Shown: positions 24,837-33,897, numbered from the stretch's first letter. The stretch is 64,000 nucleotides of DNA from Rhizobiaceae bacterium CPCC 101076 (GCA_003347645.1 QDFX01000006.1:62001-126000), one strand, 5' to 3'. Notes: generated by a model not told the origin, from the letters alone. Translations and numbers: made by a program.

Positions 24837-26021
24837 GTGGAGAATTGCCGATTTCTGATTCTCCTGTGCGTAGCTGTCGGCGCGTGGTTCGCGCCCGCAT
24901 CGGCTCGAGCGGATGAGCCTGTCGCGGCAATGGCGACAAGGCTCGAGGGCGACCTCAACCGGACGCGACTTTCCGTACTGCTCGGCGCGCAGATCGAGCC
25001 GAGCATCTTCACGTTGCCGGACCCGTACCGCGTCATCATCGACCTGCCGAATGTCCTGTTCCACGCCGAGGATCAGACCGGTCATCCCGCGCGCGGCCTC
25101 GTATCGACCTACCGCTACGGGCTGATCGCGCCTGGGCGTTCCCGCATCGTCATCGACACGCCTGGGCCGGTCGCGGTCGATTCGATGAAACAATCACGAA
25201 CCAGTGATGGCATCAGGCTCGATATCGACCTCGTGGCGACGAGCCGCGATGCCTTCGTGAAAGCGGCAACGCGGCAGCGCGCGGAAGTCGAGGTGCCGCC
25301 CAAGCCCGACGCGCCGACGGCCGATGCCGGCGACAAGCGTCCTGTAATCGTCATCGATCCCGGCCATGGCGGCATCGACATGGGCGCGCACGGCCAGGAC
25401 GGTGAGCAGGAAAAGAAGGTCGTTCTCGATTTCGGTCTCGCCCTCAGGGCCAAGCTCGATGCGACCGGTCGCTATCGGGTGGTGATGACCCGTGACGACG
25501 ACCGCTTCATCGCACTCGCCGACCGGGTGAGGGTCGCCCGCGAGGCCGGCGCCCAATTGTTCGTGTCGATCCACGCCGACTCTATCTCCGATCCGTTCGG
25601 CGTACGCGGTGCGACTGTCTATACGCTGTCCGACAGGGCGAGCGACGCCGAAGCCGAGAAACTGGCCGAGAAGGAGAACCGAGCCGACGTCATCGCGGGC
25701 GTCGACCTGACGTCCGAACCCGACGAAGTGGCGGGTATCCTGATCGATCTCGCGAGACGGGAAACAAAGGCGTTTTCAGCGCGTTTCGCCCAGAATCTCG
25801 TGATATCGGTGAAGGGGGCGGTCCGGTTGAACAAGAATCCGAACCGGTCCGCCGGTTTCATGGTCCTGAAGGCTCCCGACGTGCCGTCGGTGCTCCTCGA
25901 ACTCGGCTATATGTCCAACAGGGACGACCTGAAGCTGCTGACGTCCGAGGAGTGGCGGAACACCGCATCCGGAGCCATGGTCGCGGCGGTCGATCGGTTT
26001 TTCGGGTATCAAAAGGAATAG
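24837..26021 (+). CDS. N-acetylmuramoyl-L-alanine amidase (AMIN + Amidase_3)
   Basis: This exported zinc amidase cleaves the bond between MurNAc and L-Ala in peptidoglycan, freeing daughter cells. After a signal sequence (FLILLCVAVGAWFAPASARA) comes an AMIN domain for septal targeting (about 35-130), then Amidase_3. Zinc-site features are VIVIDPGHGGIDMGAHG (His), SIHADSI (His) and the catalytic Glu in LELGYMSNRDD. The start is uncertain: GTG 24837 (394 residues) has ggagaa five bases upstream, while ATG 24774 gives a long charged leader. It forms an operon with PBP1a, as in other Rhizobiales. Confidence 0.92.
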   Translation: MENCRFLILLCVAVGAWFAPASARADEPVAAMATRLEGDLNRTRLSVLLGAQIEPSIFTLPDPYRVIIDLPNVLFHAEDQTGHPARGLVSTYRYGLIAPGRSRIVIDTPGPVAVDSMKQSRTSDGIRLDIDLVATSRDAFVKAATRQRAEVEVPPKPDAPTADAGDKRPVIVIDPGHGGIDMGAHGQDGEQEKKVVLDFGLALRAKLDATGRYRVVMTRDDDRFIALADRVRVAREAGAQLFVSIHADSISDPFGVRGATVYTLSDRASDAEAEKLAEKENRADVIAGVDLTSEPDEVAGILIDLARRETKAFSARFAQNLVISVKGAVRLNKNPNRSAGFMVLKAPDVPSVLLELGYMSNRDDLKLLTSEEWRNTASGAMVAAVDRFFGYQKE

Positions 26022-26140
26022 GGCACTTCGACCGGACCGGCGGCGCGCCCCATAAAATCCACAAACGGCTTCCAAGCCGGGCAATCAAGATCGCACGGCC
26101 AGGCGGAGCGGGCGGTTCTAACGAGGGGGATGCTGCGTAG

Positions 26141-28612
26141 ATGCGCCTGCTGCTTCGCTTTTTCGGCTTTCTGTTCGCAACGGCGACGATTCTCGGCGTT
26201 GTCGCGGCGGCGGCCATTGGCGCTTTCGTCTGGCAGCAGGCCCAAGACCTTCCGGATCATGCGACGCTCGAGAAATACGAGCCGCCAGTCACCACGCGCC
26301 TGCACGCCGTGGATGGCAGCCTGATCGCCGAATACGCCAATCAGCGCCGCCTGTTCCTGCCTATCCAGGCGGTCCCGCAGCTTGTGATCCACGCCTTCCT
26401 CTCGGCGGAGGACAAGAACTTCTACGAGCACGGCGGTATCGATCCGACCGGCATCGCTCGCGCCGTCTGGTACAATATCGAGAACATGGGCCGCGATCGC
26501 CGTCCGCAGGGCGCGTCGACCATCACGCAGCAGGTCGCGAAGAACTTCCTGCTGACGAATGAAGCCTCGATGAACCGCAAGATCAAGGAAGCGCTGCTGG
26601 CACTTCGGATCGAGCAGACCTTCTCGAAGGACAAGATCCTCGAGCTGTATCTCAACGAGATTTATCTCGGCCTCGGCAATTACGGCATTGCCGCCGCGGC
26701 GCTGAACTATTTCGATAAGTCGGTCCATGAGCTCAACGTGGCCGAGGTCGCCTATCTCGCCGCGCTGCCGAAGGCGCCGAACAATTACAATCCATTCCGC
26801 TATGCCGATCGCGCCATCGAGCGCCGTAACTGGGTCATCGACCGCATGGTCGAGAACGGCTTCGTTTCGGCGGAGGACGGCCGTGCCGCAAAGGACTCTC
26901 CTCTAGGCGTGACGGCCCGCGCATCGAGCGCCCATGTCTACACCGCGCCTTACTACGCTGAAGAGGTTCGCCGGATTCTCTATGAGAAGTTCGGTGGCAA
27001 GGGCCTCTACGAGGGTGGCCTTTCGGTCCGCACGGCACTGAACCCGCAGCTCCAGGAAATGGCGAAGAAGGCGCTGTCGGCCGGCTTCGTGAAGTTCGAC
27101 GAGGCGCGGGGCTGGCGCGGCGCGATCCGCAATGTCGGTGCGGTTCAGGATTGGGGCAAGGCGCTGGCCGAAGTTCCGGCCTATGGCGATGTCGGCTGGA
27201 AGCTCGCGGTCGTGCTGGCCGTCGACGGCAACGGTGCGACGATCGGAATGCAGCCTGGTCGCGAGGCCAACGGTGCCGTCAAGGCCGACCGGGATACCGG
27301 CAATATCCCTCCCGAAGGCATGAAGTGGGCAGGGCGCTGGTCCTCCGGCGCGACGAAGCCGCCGAACCAGAAAGGCCCTCTCGGACCCGGCGATGTCGTC
27401 TATGTGGAGCCGCTGACCGGCAAGGACGGCAAGGCTCAGGCCGGCCAGTACCGCCTGCGTCAGGTGCCCGAAATCTCCGGCGCGATGGTGGTCATGGACC
27501 CGTTCACCGGCCGCGTTCTCGCGCTCGTCGGCGGCTTCTCCTATGACCAGAGCGAATTCAACCGCGCGACGCAGGCACTGCGCCAGCCCGGCTCCTCGTT
27601 CAAGCCGCTGCTCTACGCCGCCGCGCTCGACAATGGTTACACGCCGTCGTCGGTGGTTCTGGATGCGCCGATCGAGATCGACCAAGGCACCGGCGGCGAG
27701 ACCTGGAAACCGGAGAATTATTCCGGAGAGTTCTACGGCCCGCAGACGTTGCGCTTCGGTATCGAGAAGTCTCGTAACGTCATGACCGTGCGCCTGGCGC
27801 AGGACATGGGCATGCCGATCGTCTCGGAATATGCCCGTCGCTTCGGCGTCTATGATGATTTGCCGCCGTTCCTGTCGATGGCGCTCGGCGCCGGCGAGAC
27901 GACCTTGCTGCGCATGGTTGGCGGCTATTCGATCTTCGCCAATGGCGGCAAGAAGGTCGTGCCGAGCCTGATCGATCGCGTACAGGACCGCTACGGCCGC
28001 ACGATCTACAAGCACGACGCGCGCGAATGTCAGGGCTGCCGGGCGACCGACTGGCGCGGCCAGCAGCCGCCAACGCTTGTCGACCATCGCGAGCAGGTGC
28101 TCGACCCGCTGACCGCCTATCAGATGACGTCCATGCTCGAAGGCGTCGTCCTGCGTGGCACCGCGACGGTTCTCCGCCAGGTCGGCAAGCCAATGGCCGG
28201 CAAGACCGGTACGACCAACGACAACAAGGATTCCTGGTTCGTCGGCTTCTCGCCTGATCTCGCCGTGGGTGTCTACCTCGGGTACGACAAGCCGCGCGAC
28301 ATGGGTCACGGAACGACCGGTGGCGAGCTCGCGGCGCCGATCGTCAGCGATTTCATGAAGGTCGCACTCGCGGACAAGCCCGCCGTGCCGTTCCGCGTTC
28401 CGCCGGGCATCAAGCTCGTCCGCATCAACCCCGTCACCGGCATGCGCGCGGGACCGGGAGACCAGAAGGTCATCCTCGAAGCCTTCAAGCCGGGTACCGC
28501 GCCCCCGGACAGCTATTCGGTCATCGGCTACGGCGCCGGAGACGGCCAGGCGATCGGCGTAACGCCGGAAGCCGACCGCGCGGTTCGCAGCGGCACGGGC
28601 GGCCTCTATTGA
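26141..28612 (+). CDS. mrcA: Penicillin-binding protein 1A (bifunctional transglycosylase/transpeptidase)
   Basis: This 823-residue class A PBP polymerises and crosslinks peptidoglycan in the periplasm, anchored by an N-terminal helix (about 7-30). The GT51 domain has EDKNFYEHGGIDPTGIARA and GASTITQQVAKNF. An OB-like insert lies in the middle. The transpeptidase has the nucleophile in GSSFKPLLY, SRN in EKSRNVMT, and KTG in MAGKTGTTNDNKDSW. The length and the CxGC-like pair in RECQGCRATDW are usual for alphaproteobacterial PBP1a. It follows the amidase by 119 bp and overlaps the next small gene by four bases. Confidence 0.97.
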   Translation: MRLLLRFFGFLFATATILGVVAAAAIGAFVWQQAQDLPDHATLEKYEPPVTTRLHAVDGSLIAEYANQRRLFLPIQAVPQLVIHAFLSAEDKNFYEHGGIDPTGIARAVWYNIENMGRDRRPQGASTITQQVAKNFLLTNEASMNRKIKEALLALRIEQTFSKDKILELYLNEIYLGLGNYGIAAAALNYFDKSVHELNVAEVAYLAALPKAPNNYNPFRYADRAIERRNWVIDRMVENGFVSAEDGRAAKDSPLGVTARASSAHVYTAPYYAEEVRRILYEKFGGKGLYEGGLSVRTALNPQLQEMAKKALSAGFVKFDEARGWRGAIRNVGAVQDWGKALAEVPAYGDVGWKLAVVLAVDGNGATIGMQPGREANGAVKADRDTGNIPPEGMKWAGRWSSGATKPPNQKGPLGPGDVVYVEPLTGKDGKAQAGQYRLRQVPEISGAMVVMDPFTGRVLALVGGFSYDQSEFNRATQALRQPGSSFKPLLYAAALDNGYTPSSVVLDAPIEIDQGTGGETWKPENYSGEFYGPQTLRFGIEKSRNVMTVRLAQDMGMPIVSEYARRFGVYDDLPPFLSMALGAGETTLLRMVGGYSIFANGGKKVVPSLIDRVQDRYGRTIYKHDARECQGCRATDWRGQQPPTLVDHREQVLDPLTAYQMTSMLEGVVLRGTATVLRQVGKPMAGKTGTTNDNKDSWFVGFSPDLAVGVYLGYDKPRDMGHGTTGGELAAPIVSDFMKVALADKPAVPFRVPPGIKLVRINPVTGMRAGPGDQKVILEAFKPGTAPPDSYSVIGYGAGDGQAIGVTPEADRAVRSGTGGLY

Positions 28613-28857
28613 GGTTCGCGGCGATCCTTCTCGTCGTGATGACGGGAAGCGCCTTCGCCGACGAGCCGAAACTGACGCCGCTGAAGCCGCCCGCGCCGGA
28701 CAGCCTCGAAAGCTTGATGCGGGAGCAGGCGGCCTGCACTGCTTTCACCAATGACTGCGTGATCTGCGCTCGCGCGCCGGACGGTCCGAAATGCTCGACG
28801 CCGGGCATCGCCTGCCAGCCGAAAGAATGGCGCTGCACTAACGTCATGAACCCTTGA
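28609..28857 (+). CDS. Small Cys-rich exported protein coupled to PBP1a
   Basis: A TTG start at 28609 overlaps the PBP1a stop (TTGA), which suggests translational coupling. The 82-residue product has a signal peptide (RFAAILLVVMTGSAFA) and a mature part of about 65 residues: a Pro/Lys stretch (LTPLKPPAPDS) followed by six cysteines spread over the last 45 residues (ACTAF, NDCVICA, KCST, ACQP, RCT). Three disulfides in the periplasm are plausible. No family is recognised. Its position argues for a role linked to cell wall synthesis, which is inference. Confidence 0.65.
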   Translation: MRFAAILLVVMTGSAFADEPKLTPLKPPAPDSLESLMREQAACTAFTNDCVICARAPDGPKCSTPGIACQPKEWRCTNVMNP

Positions 28858-28990
28858 TCACCGTTCGCTGGGCTCGGGGGGCTGTCCAAACTTCCCTGCG
28901 AGTGACTATCGGCGTATTTACAGCGCCGGTTCCGGTTCCTAGGTAGGACCGACCGTCCGGCCTTTCGCCGGTTCTCATTTCAGGACTCCA

Positions 28991-29938
28991 ATGACCAGCG
29001 CCGGCACAGCTGCAACCCCAGCCAGCCGGCCGTGGGTGGGCTATCTGTTCGCCGCGGCCGGCGCATGCCTGTTCGCGACCAAGAGCATCATCATCAAGCT
29101 CGCCTATGCGGAGGGGATCGACGCCGAGACGCTGCTTGCGCTCCGCATGGTCCTGTCGCTGCCGGTCTACGTCGTGATCGGGGTCTGGGCGGTGCGGGCG
29201 TCCAGGGGCACCGTCACGCCAAGCCCGGAGAGAAGCCGCGCGATCTTTCATGCGATCTTCGTCGGACTGCTCGGCTATTGGGTTTCGAGCTGGGCCGACT
29301 TCAAGGGGCTCGAATACATTTCCGCCCAGTTCGAGCGGCTGATCCTGTTCACCTATCCCTTGTTCGTGGTGCTGTTCGGGGCGGCCTTCTTCCACCAGCC
29401 GGTAAAGGCTAAGGCTCTCCTGGCATTCGTTGTCAGCTATGCGGGCCTCGCCCTGATCTTCAATCAGGATCTCGGTGTGCTGGGTCAAAGCGCACTTATC
29501 GGCGCCGCGTGGGTCATGGCGGCTGCCGTTGCGTTCGCGCTCTATCAGCTCCTGGCCAAGGAGATCATCTTTACCCTTGGGCCGCAGCTCTTCACCTGCA
29601 TCGCCATGAGCGCCGCGGCGGTGGCGGCAATCGGGCAGTTCCTGCTGACGCATGAACTCAAGCCGCTATCCCCTTACGTAATGTGGCTCGGCGTCCTGAT
29701 AGCAGTCGGCGCCACCGTGCTTCCGTCGTTCTTCATGAACGCCGCCCTGTCACGGATTTCGGCGCAGGCAAACGCGACGATCTCGACGATGAGCCCGGTC
29801 GCCACCATTGCGCTCGCGGTCGTCGTGCTGGGCGAGGGGATGAGCCTGATCGACGTGATCGGCAGCGTGCTGGTTCTGGCCGGTGTCGGCTTCTACACGC
29901 TGGCGAGCCGGGAACGCGTCGTCGTTTCGGACGATTGA
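28991..29938 (+). CDS. EamA/DMT-family transporter
   Basis: This 315-residue inner membrane protein has about ten hydrophobic segments in two EamA repeats (about 15-150 and 165-305). The first repeat includes LFAAAGACLFATKSIIIKLAY and the FKGLEYISAQFERLILFTYPLFVVLFG block, which corresponds to the conserved 'P' helix of the family. Members export amino acids, purines or other small metabolites; the substrate here is unknown. The ATG follows aggactcc. It has its own 133-bp upstream region. Confidence 0.9.
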   Translation: MTSAGTAATPASRPWVGYLFAAAGACLFATKSIIIKLAYAEGIDAETLLALRMVLSLPVYVVIGVWAVRASRGTVTPSPERSRAIFHAIFVGLLGYWVSSWADFKGLEYISAQFERLILFTYPLFVVLFGAAFFHQPVKAKALLAFVVSYAGLALIFNQDLGVLGQSALIGAAWVMAAAVAFALYQLLAKEIIFTLGPQLFTCIAMSAAAVAAIGQFLLTHELKPLSPYVMWLGVLIAVGATVLPSFFMNAALSRISAQANATISTMSPVATIALAVVVLGEGMSLIDVIGSVLVLAGVGFYTLASRERVVVSDD

Positions 29939-29948
29939 GATGCCGTGA

Positions 29949-30461
29949 CTACCAGCTCGTGTCCCACTCCTGATACATGAGATGCCCGAATGTCGTCAGT
30001 TGAATGCTGCACTTCTTCAGGAAGTCGAATTTCACGATGCATCGTCCGGGCCTGTCTTCCCATTTTCCGGTTATGTCGAACCGCATCATCAACCCCGGCT
30101 CCGTGAATTCCAGATCGGCAAATCCCTTGCGTTGAAAGAGGTTGAGGGCACTTACCGAGTGTTTGAAAATCGCTTTTTCAATGATCCTGTCGTCCTCGAT
30201 GGTTTCGCTGGTCAGTATTCGCTCCGATCTGTCGAACAGTTCCCAGTAGCAATTGCGGACGCCGATATTGAATTCTCCGACCTCGATATCATCGCCTCGA
30301 AAGGTTCGGATTGGTATTTGATCACCGAAATCCATGACCAGCATGGATCCGAGATACTTTCGTAGGAAAAAATTGGGTCGATCAGCGGCATGGATTGCCA
30401 GCATGTCGTTGAGAAAAGCCGTCGAGCATCGGCGCCGGCTGGGTTGCTTGCGTTCTGCCAT
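29949..30461 (-). CDS. Orphan hypothetical protein with AT-richer coding sequence
   Basis: This 170-residue protein begins MAERKQPSRRRCSTAFLND and has no signal peptide or membrane helix. The mid part is acidic and aromatic (MDFGDQIPIRTFRGDDIEVGEF), and the C-terminus looks beta-rich (CIVKFDFLKKCSIQLTTFGHLMY). It has four cysteines. Base composition is clearly lower in GC than the flanking genes, close to half by eye, and third positions often carry A/T, which suggests recent transfer. aggatcac stands before the ATG. I recognise no family. It sits between the EamA transporter and prfB. Confidence 0.65.
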   Translation of the reverse strand: MAERKQPSRRRCSTAFLNDMLAIHAADRPNFFLRKYLGSMLVMDFGDQIPIRTFRGDDIEVGEFNIGVRNCYWELFDRSERILTSETIEDDRIIEKAIFKHSVSALNLFQRKGFADLEFTEPGLMMRFDITGKWEDRPGRCIVKFDFLKKCSIQLTTFGHLMYQEWDTSW

Positions 30462-30583
30462 GTGATCCTGATCAAGGGGCCACGATCAGCTAGCGAACAA
30501 ATCACATGCGCTCAATAGCGGTTTACAGACCCTGCCTCGTTCCCTAGGTTCCGCGCTCTTTTCAAACCTCGAAGAAGCGATTC

Positions 30584-31715
30584 ATGCGCGCCGAGACGTC
30601 CAAACTCGTAGAAGAACTCAAGCAGTCGGTCGGGCTGCTGAGGAGGCATCTTTGACTGGGATCAGTCCCTCTCACGCCTGAAAGAGCTCAACGCGCTTTC
30701 CGAAGACCCGACGCTCTGGGACGATGCCGATCGCGCCCAGAAACTGATGCGCGAGCGCACTGATCTGGAGACCCGAATCGAGCAGATCCTGCGCTTCGAT
30801 CGCGAACTCGCCGACAACGTCGAACTGATCGAACTCGGCGAGGCCGAGGGCGATGACGGCGTCATCTCGGAAGCCGAGGCCGCCATCAAGGCTCTGACCG
30901 AGGAGGCCGGGCGCCAGCAGATCGAGACCTTGCTTTCGGGCGAGGCCGACGGCAGCGACACCTATCTCGACGTTCATCCCGGCGCCGGAGGCACCGAGAG
31001 TCAGGACTGGGCCGAGATGCTCCTGCGCATGTACACGCGCTGGGCCGAGCGGCGCGGCTTCAAGATCGAGGTCGTCGACCATCAGGACGGCGAAGGCGCG
31101 GGCATCAAGTCGGCGACTTTGCTGATCAAGGGCCGCAACGCCTATGGCTGGCTGAAGACGGAAGCGGGCGTGCACCGGCTGGTGCGCATCTCGCCGTTCG
31201 ATTCCAATGCGCGCAGACAGACCAGCTTCGCCTCGATCGACGTCTATCCGGTCATCGACGACCGCATCCAGATCGACATCGACGAAAGTCAAGTCCGCGT
31301 CGACACGATGCGTTCGGGTGGCGCGGGCGGCCAGCACGTCAACAAGACGGAATCGGCCGTTCGCCTGACGCATATTCCGACCGGCATCGCCGTCGTCAGC
31401 CAGGGCGACCGCTCGCAGCACAAGAACCGGGCCACCGCCTGGAACATGCTGCGCGCCAAGCTCTACGAGATGGAGCTGAAGAAGCGCGAGGACGCCGCGG
31501 CGGCCGAGCAGGCCGCCCGCACCGATATCGGCTGGGGCCATCAGATCCGCTCCTACGTCCTGCAGCCGTATCAGATGGTGAAAGACCTCCGCACCGGCGT
31601 GACCTCGACCAGCCCGAGCGACGTGCTCGACGGCGATGTCGATCCGTTCATGGAAGCGGCATTGGCCCAGCGCGTCTATGGCGGCGGGCCGGAGAGCGTC
31701 GACGACGTCGACTGA
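30584..31715 (+). CDS. prfB: Peptide chain release factor 2, with programmed +1 frameshift
   Basis: RF2 ends translation at UGA and UAA. The gene opens at ATG 30584, runs 23 codons to an in-frame TGA at 30653-30655, and continues in the +1 frame from 30654, giving about 376 residues. The codon-recognition tripeptide SPF is in [11 protein letters not shown], and the catalytic GGQ is in [14 protein letters not shown]. The slip site has the classic parts: AGGAGG, three bases, CTT TGA C. Low RF2 lets ribosomes shift and make more RF2. It follows its usual neighbours, the PBP1a operon and an EamA gene. Confidence 0.96.
30641..30656 (+). promoter_or_regulatory. RF2 programmed +1 frameshift site
   Basis: A Shine-Dalgarno-like AGGAGG (30641-30646) is followed by CAT, then the slippery CTT (30650-30652) and the TGA stop (30653-30655) with C after it. 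This matches the layout of the E. coli prfB site (AGGGGG TAT CTT TGA C). The shift joins residue L23 to D24 in the RF2 chain. Confidence 0.95.
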
Positions 31716-31717
31716 TC

Positions 31718-32911
31718 TCAGTTCAGGCTTGCAAGCGTCGTCCCGACCGCGAGGAAGCGGTCGGGATTGACCGGCTCGCCGTTGACCCTGACTTCATAGT
31801 GCAGATGCGGCCCGGTCGAGCGCCCGGTCGAGCCGACGCGGCCGATCATGTCCCCGGCAGAGACGGTCTGACCTTCCCTGACGCCGATCGACGACAGGTG
31901 GCCGTAGCGGGTCGAGGTGCCGCTCGAATGGCGGATTTCGACCATCAGGCCGTAGCCGTTCGTCCATCCGGCGGTGACCACGTTGCCGTCGGCGGTAGCG
32001 CGGGCGGTTGACCCGGACGCGGCACGCAGATCCACGCCGCTATGGAAGGCCGGCGCGCCGAGGAATGGGTCCATCCTTGTGCCGAAACCGCTGGTCTTCT
32101 GCGCGCCGGGCAGGGGCGACCGCACCGGGATTTGCGAAAGCCCAGCGCGGAGATCGTCCGCCTCGGCGGCCATATCGGCCAGCGCTGCCAGATCGGTTCC
32201 CAGCTTGTGCACCGGATTAACAGACGTCGGTAAAAACGGTCCACCGACCGAGGCTTGAATTGGTTTCTTCAAGTCACGATTGAGCCCGAGCCGCGCATAG
32301 ACATTGTCGAGACTTGCGCGTTGATGCTCATAGCGTCGCTTCAGGTCGGCAATCGCTCTGGTTTGATTGCGCTCCAGGCGGTCGTAGGCGTTACCGAGGG
32401 TATCCAACCTATTGAGCACCGGCGAGCCGTCGTCCGTCGGCGTCAGGAAACCGTGCGACTGGCGGAGCGGCATGTCTTCCGGTTCGGGGGCGGCTTCTTC
32501 GGGATCGGACGGTTTTGCCTCGACCTCATCTCCCGAGCCCAGAAGCCGAATGATCTCGTCCTGTCTGCGGGTGGTGCGGGCCTGTCGTTCGGCCAGCGCG
32601 TCGAGCTTGCTTGCCATGGTCTGCTGCTCGACCAGCCGCGAACTGGATATCCGCTGAATCTCGTCGCGAAGCCGTTGAATTTCCGCACGCGAGCCACGTT
32701 CGATCGATGCATGACGTTCGGTGATGCCGATCAGGACCTGGTCATGAAAGAAGGCATAGCCTGTTGTTGCGACACACCAGATGCCCAGCGCAAGGACGGC
32801 AAGAACGATCGATAGGGCGGTGAGGGGATGCAGATCGATCCTCAGCCGCCGAACGGGCGAGCCTGTCGATTGTCGAGACCGTTGATACGAGGCCTGCATG
32901 CCCCGTTTCAT
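31718..32911 (-). CDS. M23-family peptidoglycan endopeptidase, membrane-anchored
   Basis: This 397-residue protein has a cytosolic basic N-terminus, one membrane helix (about 30-52, ALSIVLAVLALGIWCVATT) and a periplasmic coiled-coil region (about 60-215). The C-terminal LytM/M23 domain has intact zinc ligands: HSGVD (HxxxD) and GPHLHYEV (HxH). It should cut peptide crosslinks in peptidoglycan. It converges on prfB with two bases between the stops. Unlike the protein at 50265, its catalytic residues are complete. Confidence 0.92.
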   Translation of the reverse strand: MKRGMQASYQRSRQSTGSPVRRLRIDLHPLTALSIVLAVLALGIWCVATTGYAFFHDQVLIGITERHASIERGSRAEIQRLRDEIQRISSSRLVEQQTMASKLDALAERQARTTRRQDEIIRLLGSGDEVEAKPSDPEEAAPEPEDMPLRQSHGFLTPTDDGSPVLNRLDTLGNAYDRLERNQTRAIADLKRRYEHQRASLDNVYARLGLNRDLKKPIQASVGGPFLPTSVNPVHKLGTDLAALADMAAEADDLRAGLSQIPVRSPLPGAQKTSGFGTRMDPFLGAPAFHSGVDLRAASGSTARATADGNVVTAGWTNGYGLMVEIRHSSGTSTRYGHLSSIGVREGQTVSAGDMIGRVGSTGRSTGPHLHYEVRVNGEPVNPDRFLAVGTTLASLN

Positions 32912-32938
32912 AGAACGGTAAGGTTAACCCCACGTAAG

Positions 32939-32974
32939 CGACGCCCCGCGAAGCCATGGATCTGCGGGGCGTCG
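32939..32974 (-). terminator. Hairpin downstream of the DUF551 gene
   Basis: An 11-bp stem, cgacgccccgc (32939-32949) with gcggggcgtcg (32964-32974), has a 14-nt loop. It lies just past the DUF551 stop and upstream of the M23 gene on the same strand. No T-run follows, so it may be a weak or factor-dependent terminator. Confidence 0.4.
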
Positions 32975-32994
32975 AATTGGCGAAATGTGCAGCC

Positions 32995-33210
32995 TCAGTT
33001 CGGCTGCCGTCCCTCGATCATGGCCGTGGACGCGGGCGGATGCGGCAGAGGCATCCAGTGGGTCGGCGTGTCCAGGTATCTATGATCCCAGCTCGTCACC
33101 CATCCCCTCATCAGGGTGTTGTAATGCCCGACCTCGCAGGGGCCGTGTTTGCAATACACCAACACCGATGTGTCCTTGGGCCCCGTCTCGATAGGATGCC
33201 AGTCGTTCAT
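32995..33210 (-). CDS. DUF551-like small protein
   Basis: This 71-residue protein has the DUF551 pattern: a WHPIETGPKD opening, SVLVYCKHG in the middle and a THWMPLPHPP ending. DUF551 proteins are common in phages and prophages, and their function is unknown. gaggggagc precedes the ATG at 33210. No other phage gene lies nearby, so this is a stand-alone copy, perhaps a domesticated remnant. Confidence 0.75.
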   Translation of the reverse strand: MNDWHPIETGPKDTSVLVYCKHGPCEVGHYNTLMRGWVTSWDHRYLDTPTHWMPLPHPPASTAMIEGRQPN

Positions 33211-33304
33211 CACGTTGCTCCCCTCGTGCGAATCCGACGAGCAATTTTTCCATATTTCGGTTCCGAAAGTCGACCTACGTGCGGTTGTCGGTGCCGGGAC
33301 GAGT

Positions 33305-33778
33305 CTATGCACTGATACGCTGGGCCTCCTCGAGCACCTCCCGAACATGCGCCGCGACGCGGACTTTAGGCCAGATTCTGGCGACGCGGCCTTCCGGATC
33401 GATCAGCAGTGTCGTCCGTTCCACGCCCATATATGTGCGGCCATACATGCTTTTTTCTACCCAGACGCCGTAGCGTTCTAGCGCGGTCCGCGTCTCGTCC
33501 GAGACGAGCGGGAACTGCAGATCGTATTTGCGTTTGAACTTGTCGTGGCTCTTCACGGAATCGGGCGAGAGGCCGATGACGACGGTGTTCGCGGCGGCGA
33601 ATTCGTCGCGTAGCGCATTGAAGTCGATCGCTTCCTGCGTGCAACTCGTCGTGTCGTCCTTGGGATAGAAATACAGGACGACATTGCGGCCGCGCAGGTC
33701 CGAAAGGCGAAATGTACCGCCGCCATCGGTAGGCAGTTCGAAATCCGGGGCGGGAGAACCGGGCTGAAGCTTTGTCAC
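33305..33778 (-). CDS. bcp: Peroxiredoxin, BCP/PrxQ type
   Basis: This 157-residue thioredoxin-fold peroxidase reduces hydrogen and organic peroxides. It has PGSPAPDFELPTDGGG and FYPKDDTTSCTQEAIDF with the peroxidatic Cys46. Classic BCP has a resolving Cys five residues later (CxxxxC); here that position is not Cys and no other cysteine is present, so it is of the one-Cys kind and needs an outside thiol. The GTG at 33778 with gaaagga upstream is chosen; a longer in-frame reading to 33928 lacks family similarity. Confidence 0.88.
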   Translation of the reverse strand: MTKLQPGSPAPDFELPTDGGGTFRLSDLRGRNVVLYFYPKDDTTSCTQEAIDFNALRDEFAAANTVVIGLSPDSVKSHDKFKRKYDLQFPLVSDETRTALERYGVWVEKSMYGRTYMGVERTTLLIDPEGRVARIWPKVRVAAHVREVLEEAQRISA

Positions 33779-33897
33779 GCGCCGTCCTTTCGTCTTATTC
33801 CTATCGCCTATGCTCTCTTTAGAGAGTAGCGCGGTCGGCATCGAGCCGGACCGCGCGGCTGTGTGTTTCTTTTTGTTCCGGGCGGGGTCTGGGAGGG

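Noticed and set aside
30584-30655. prfB as a pseudogene with an early stop
   Set aside because: The stop is the programmed frameshift site of RF2, with its Shine-Dalgarno element, CTT and TGA C all in place, and the rest of the gene is intact.
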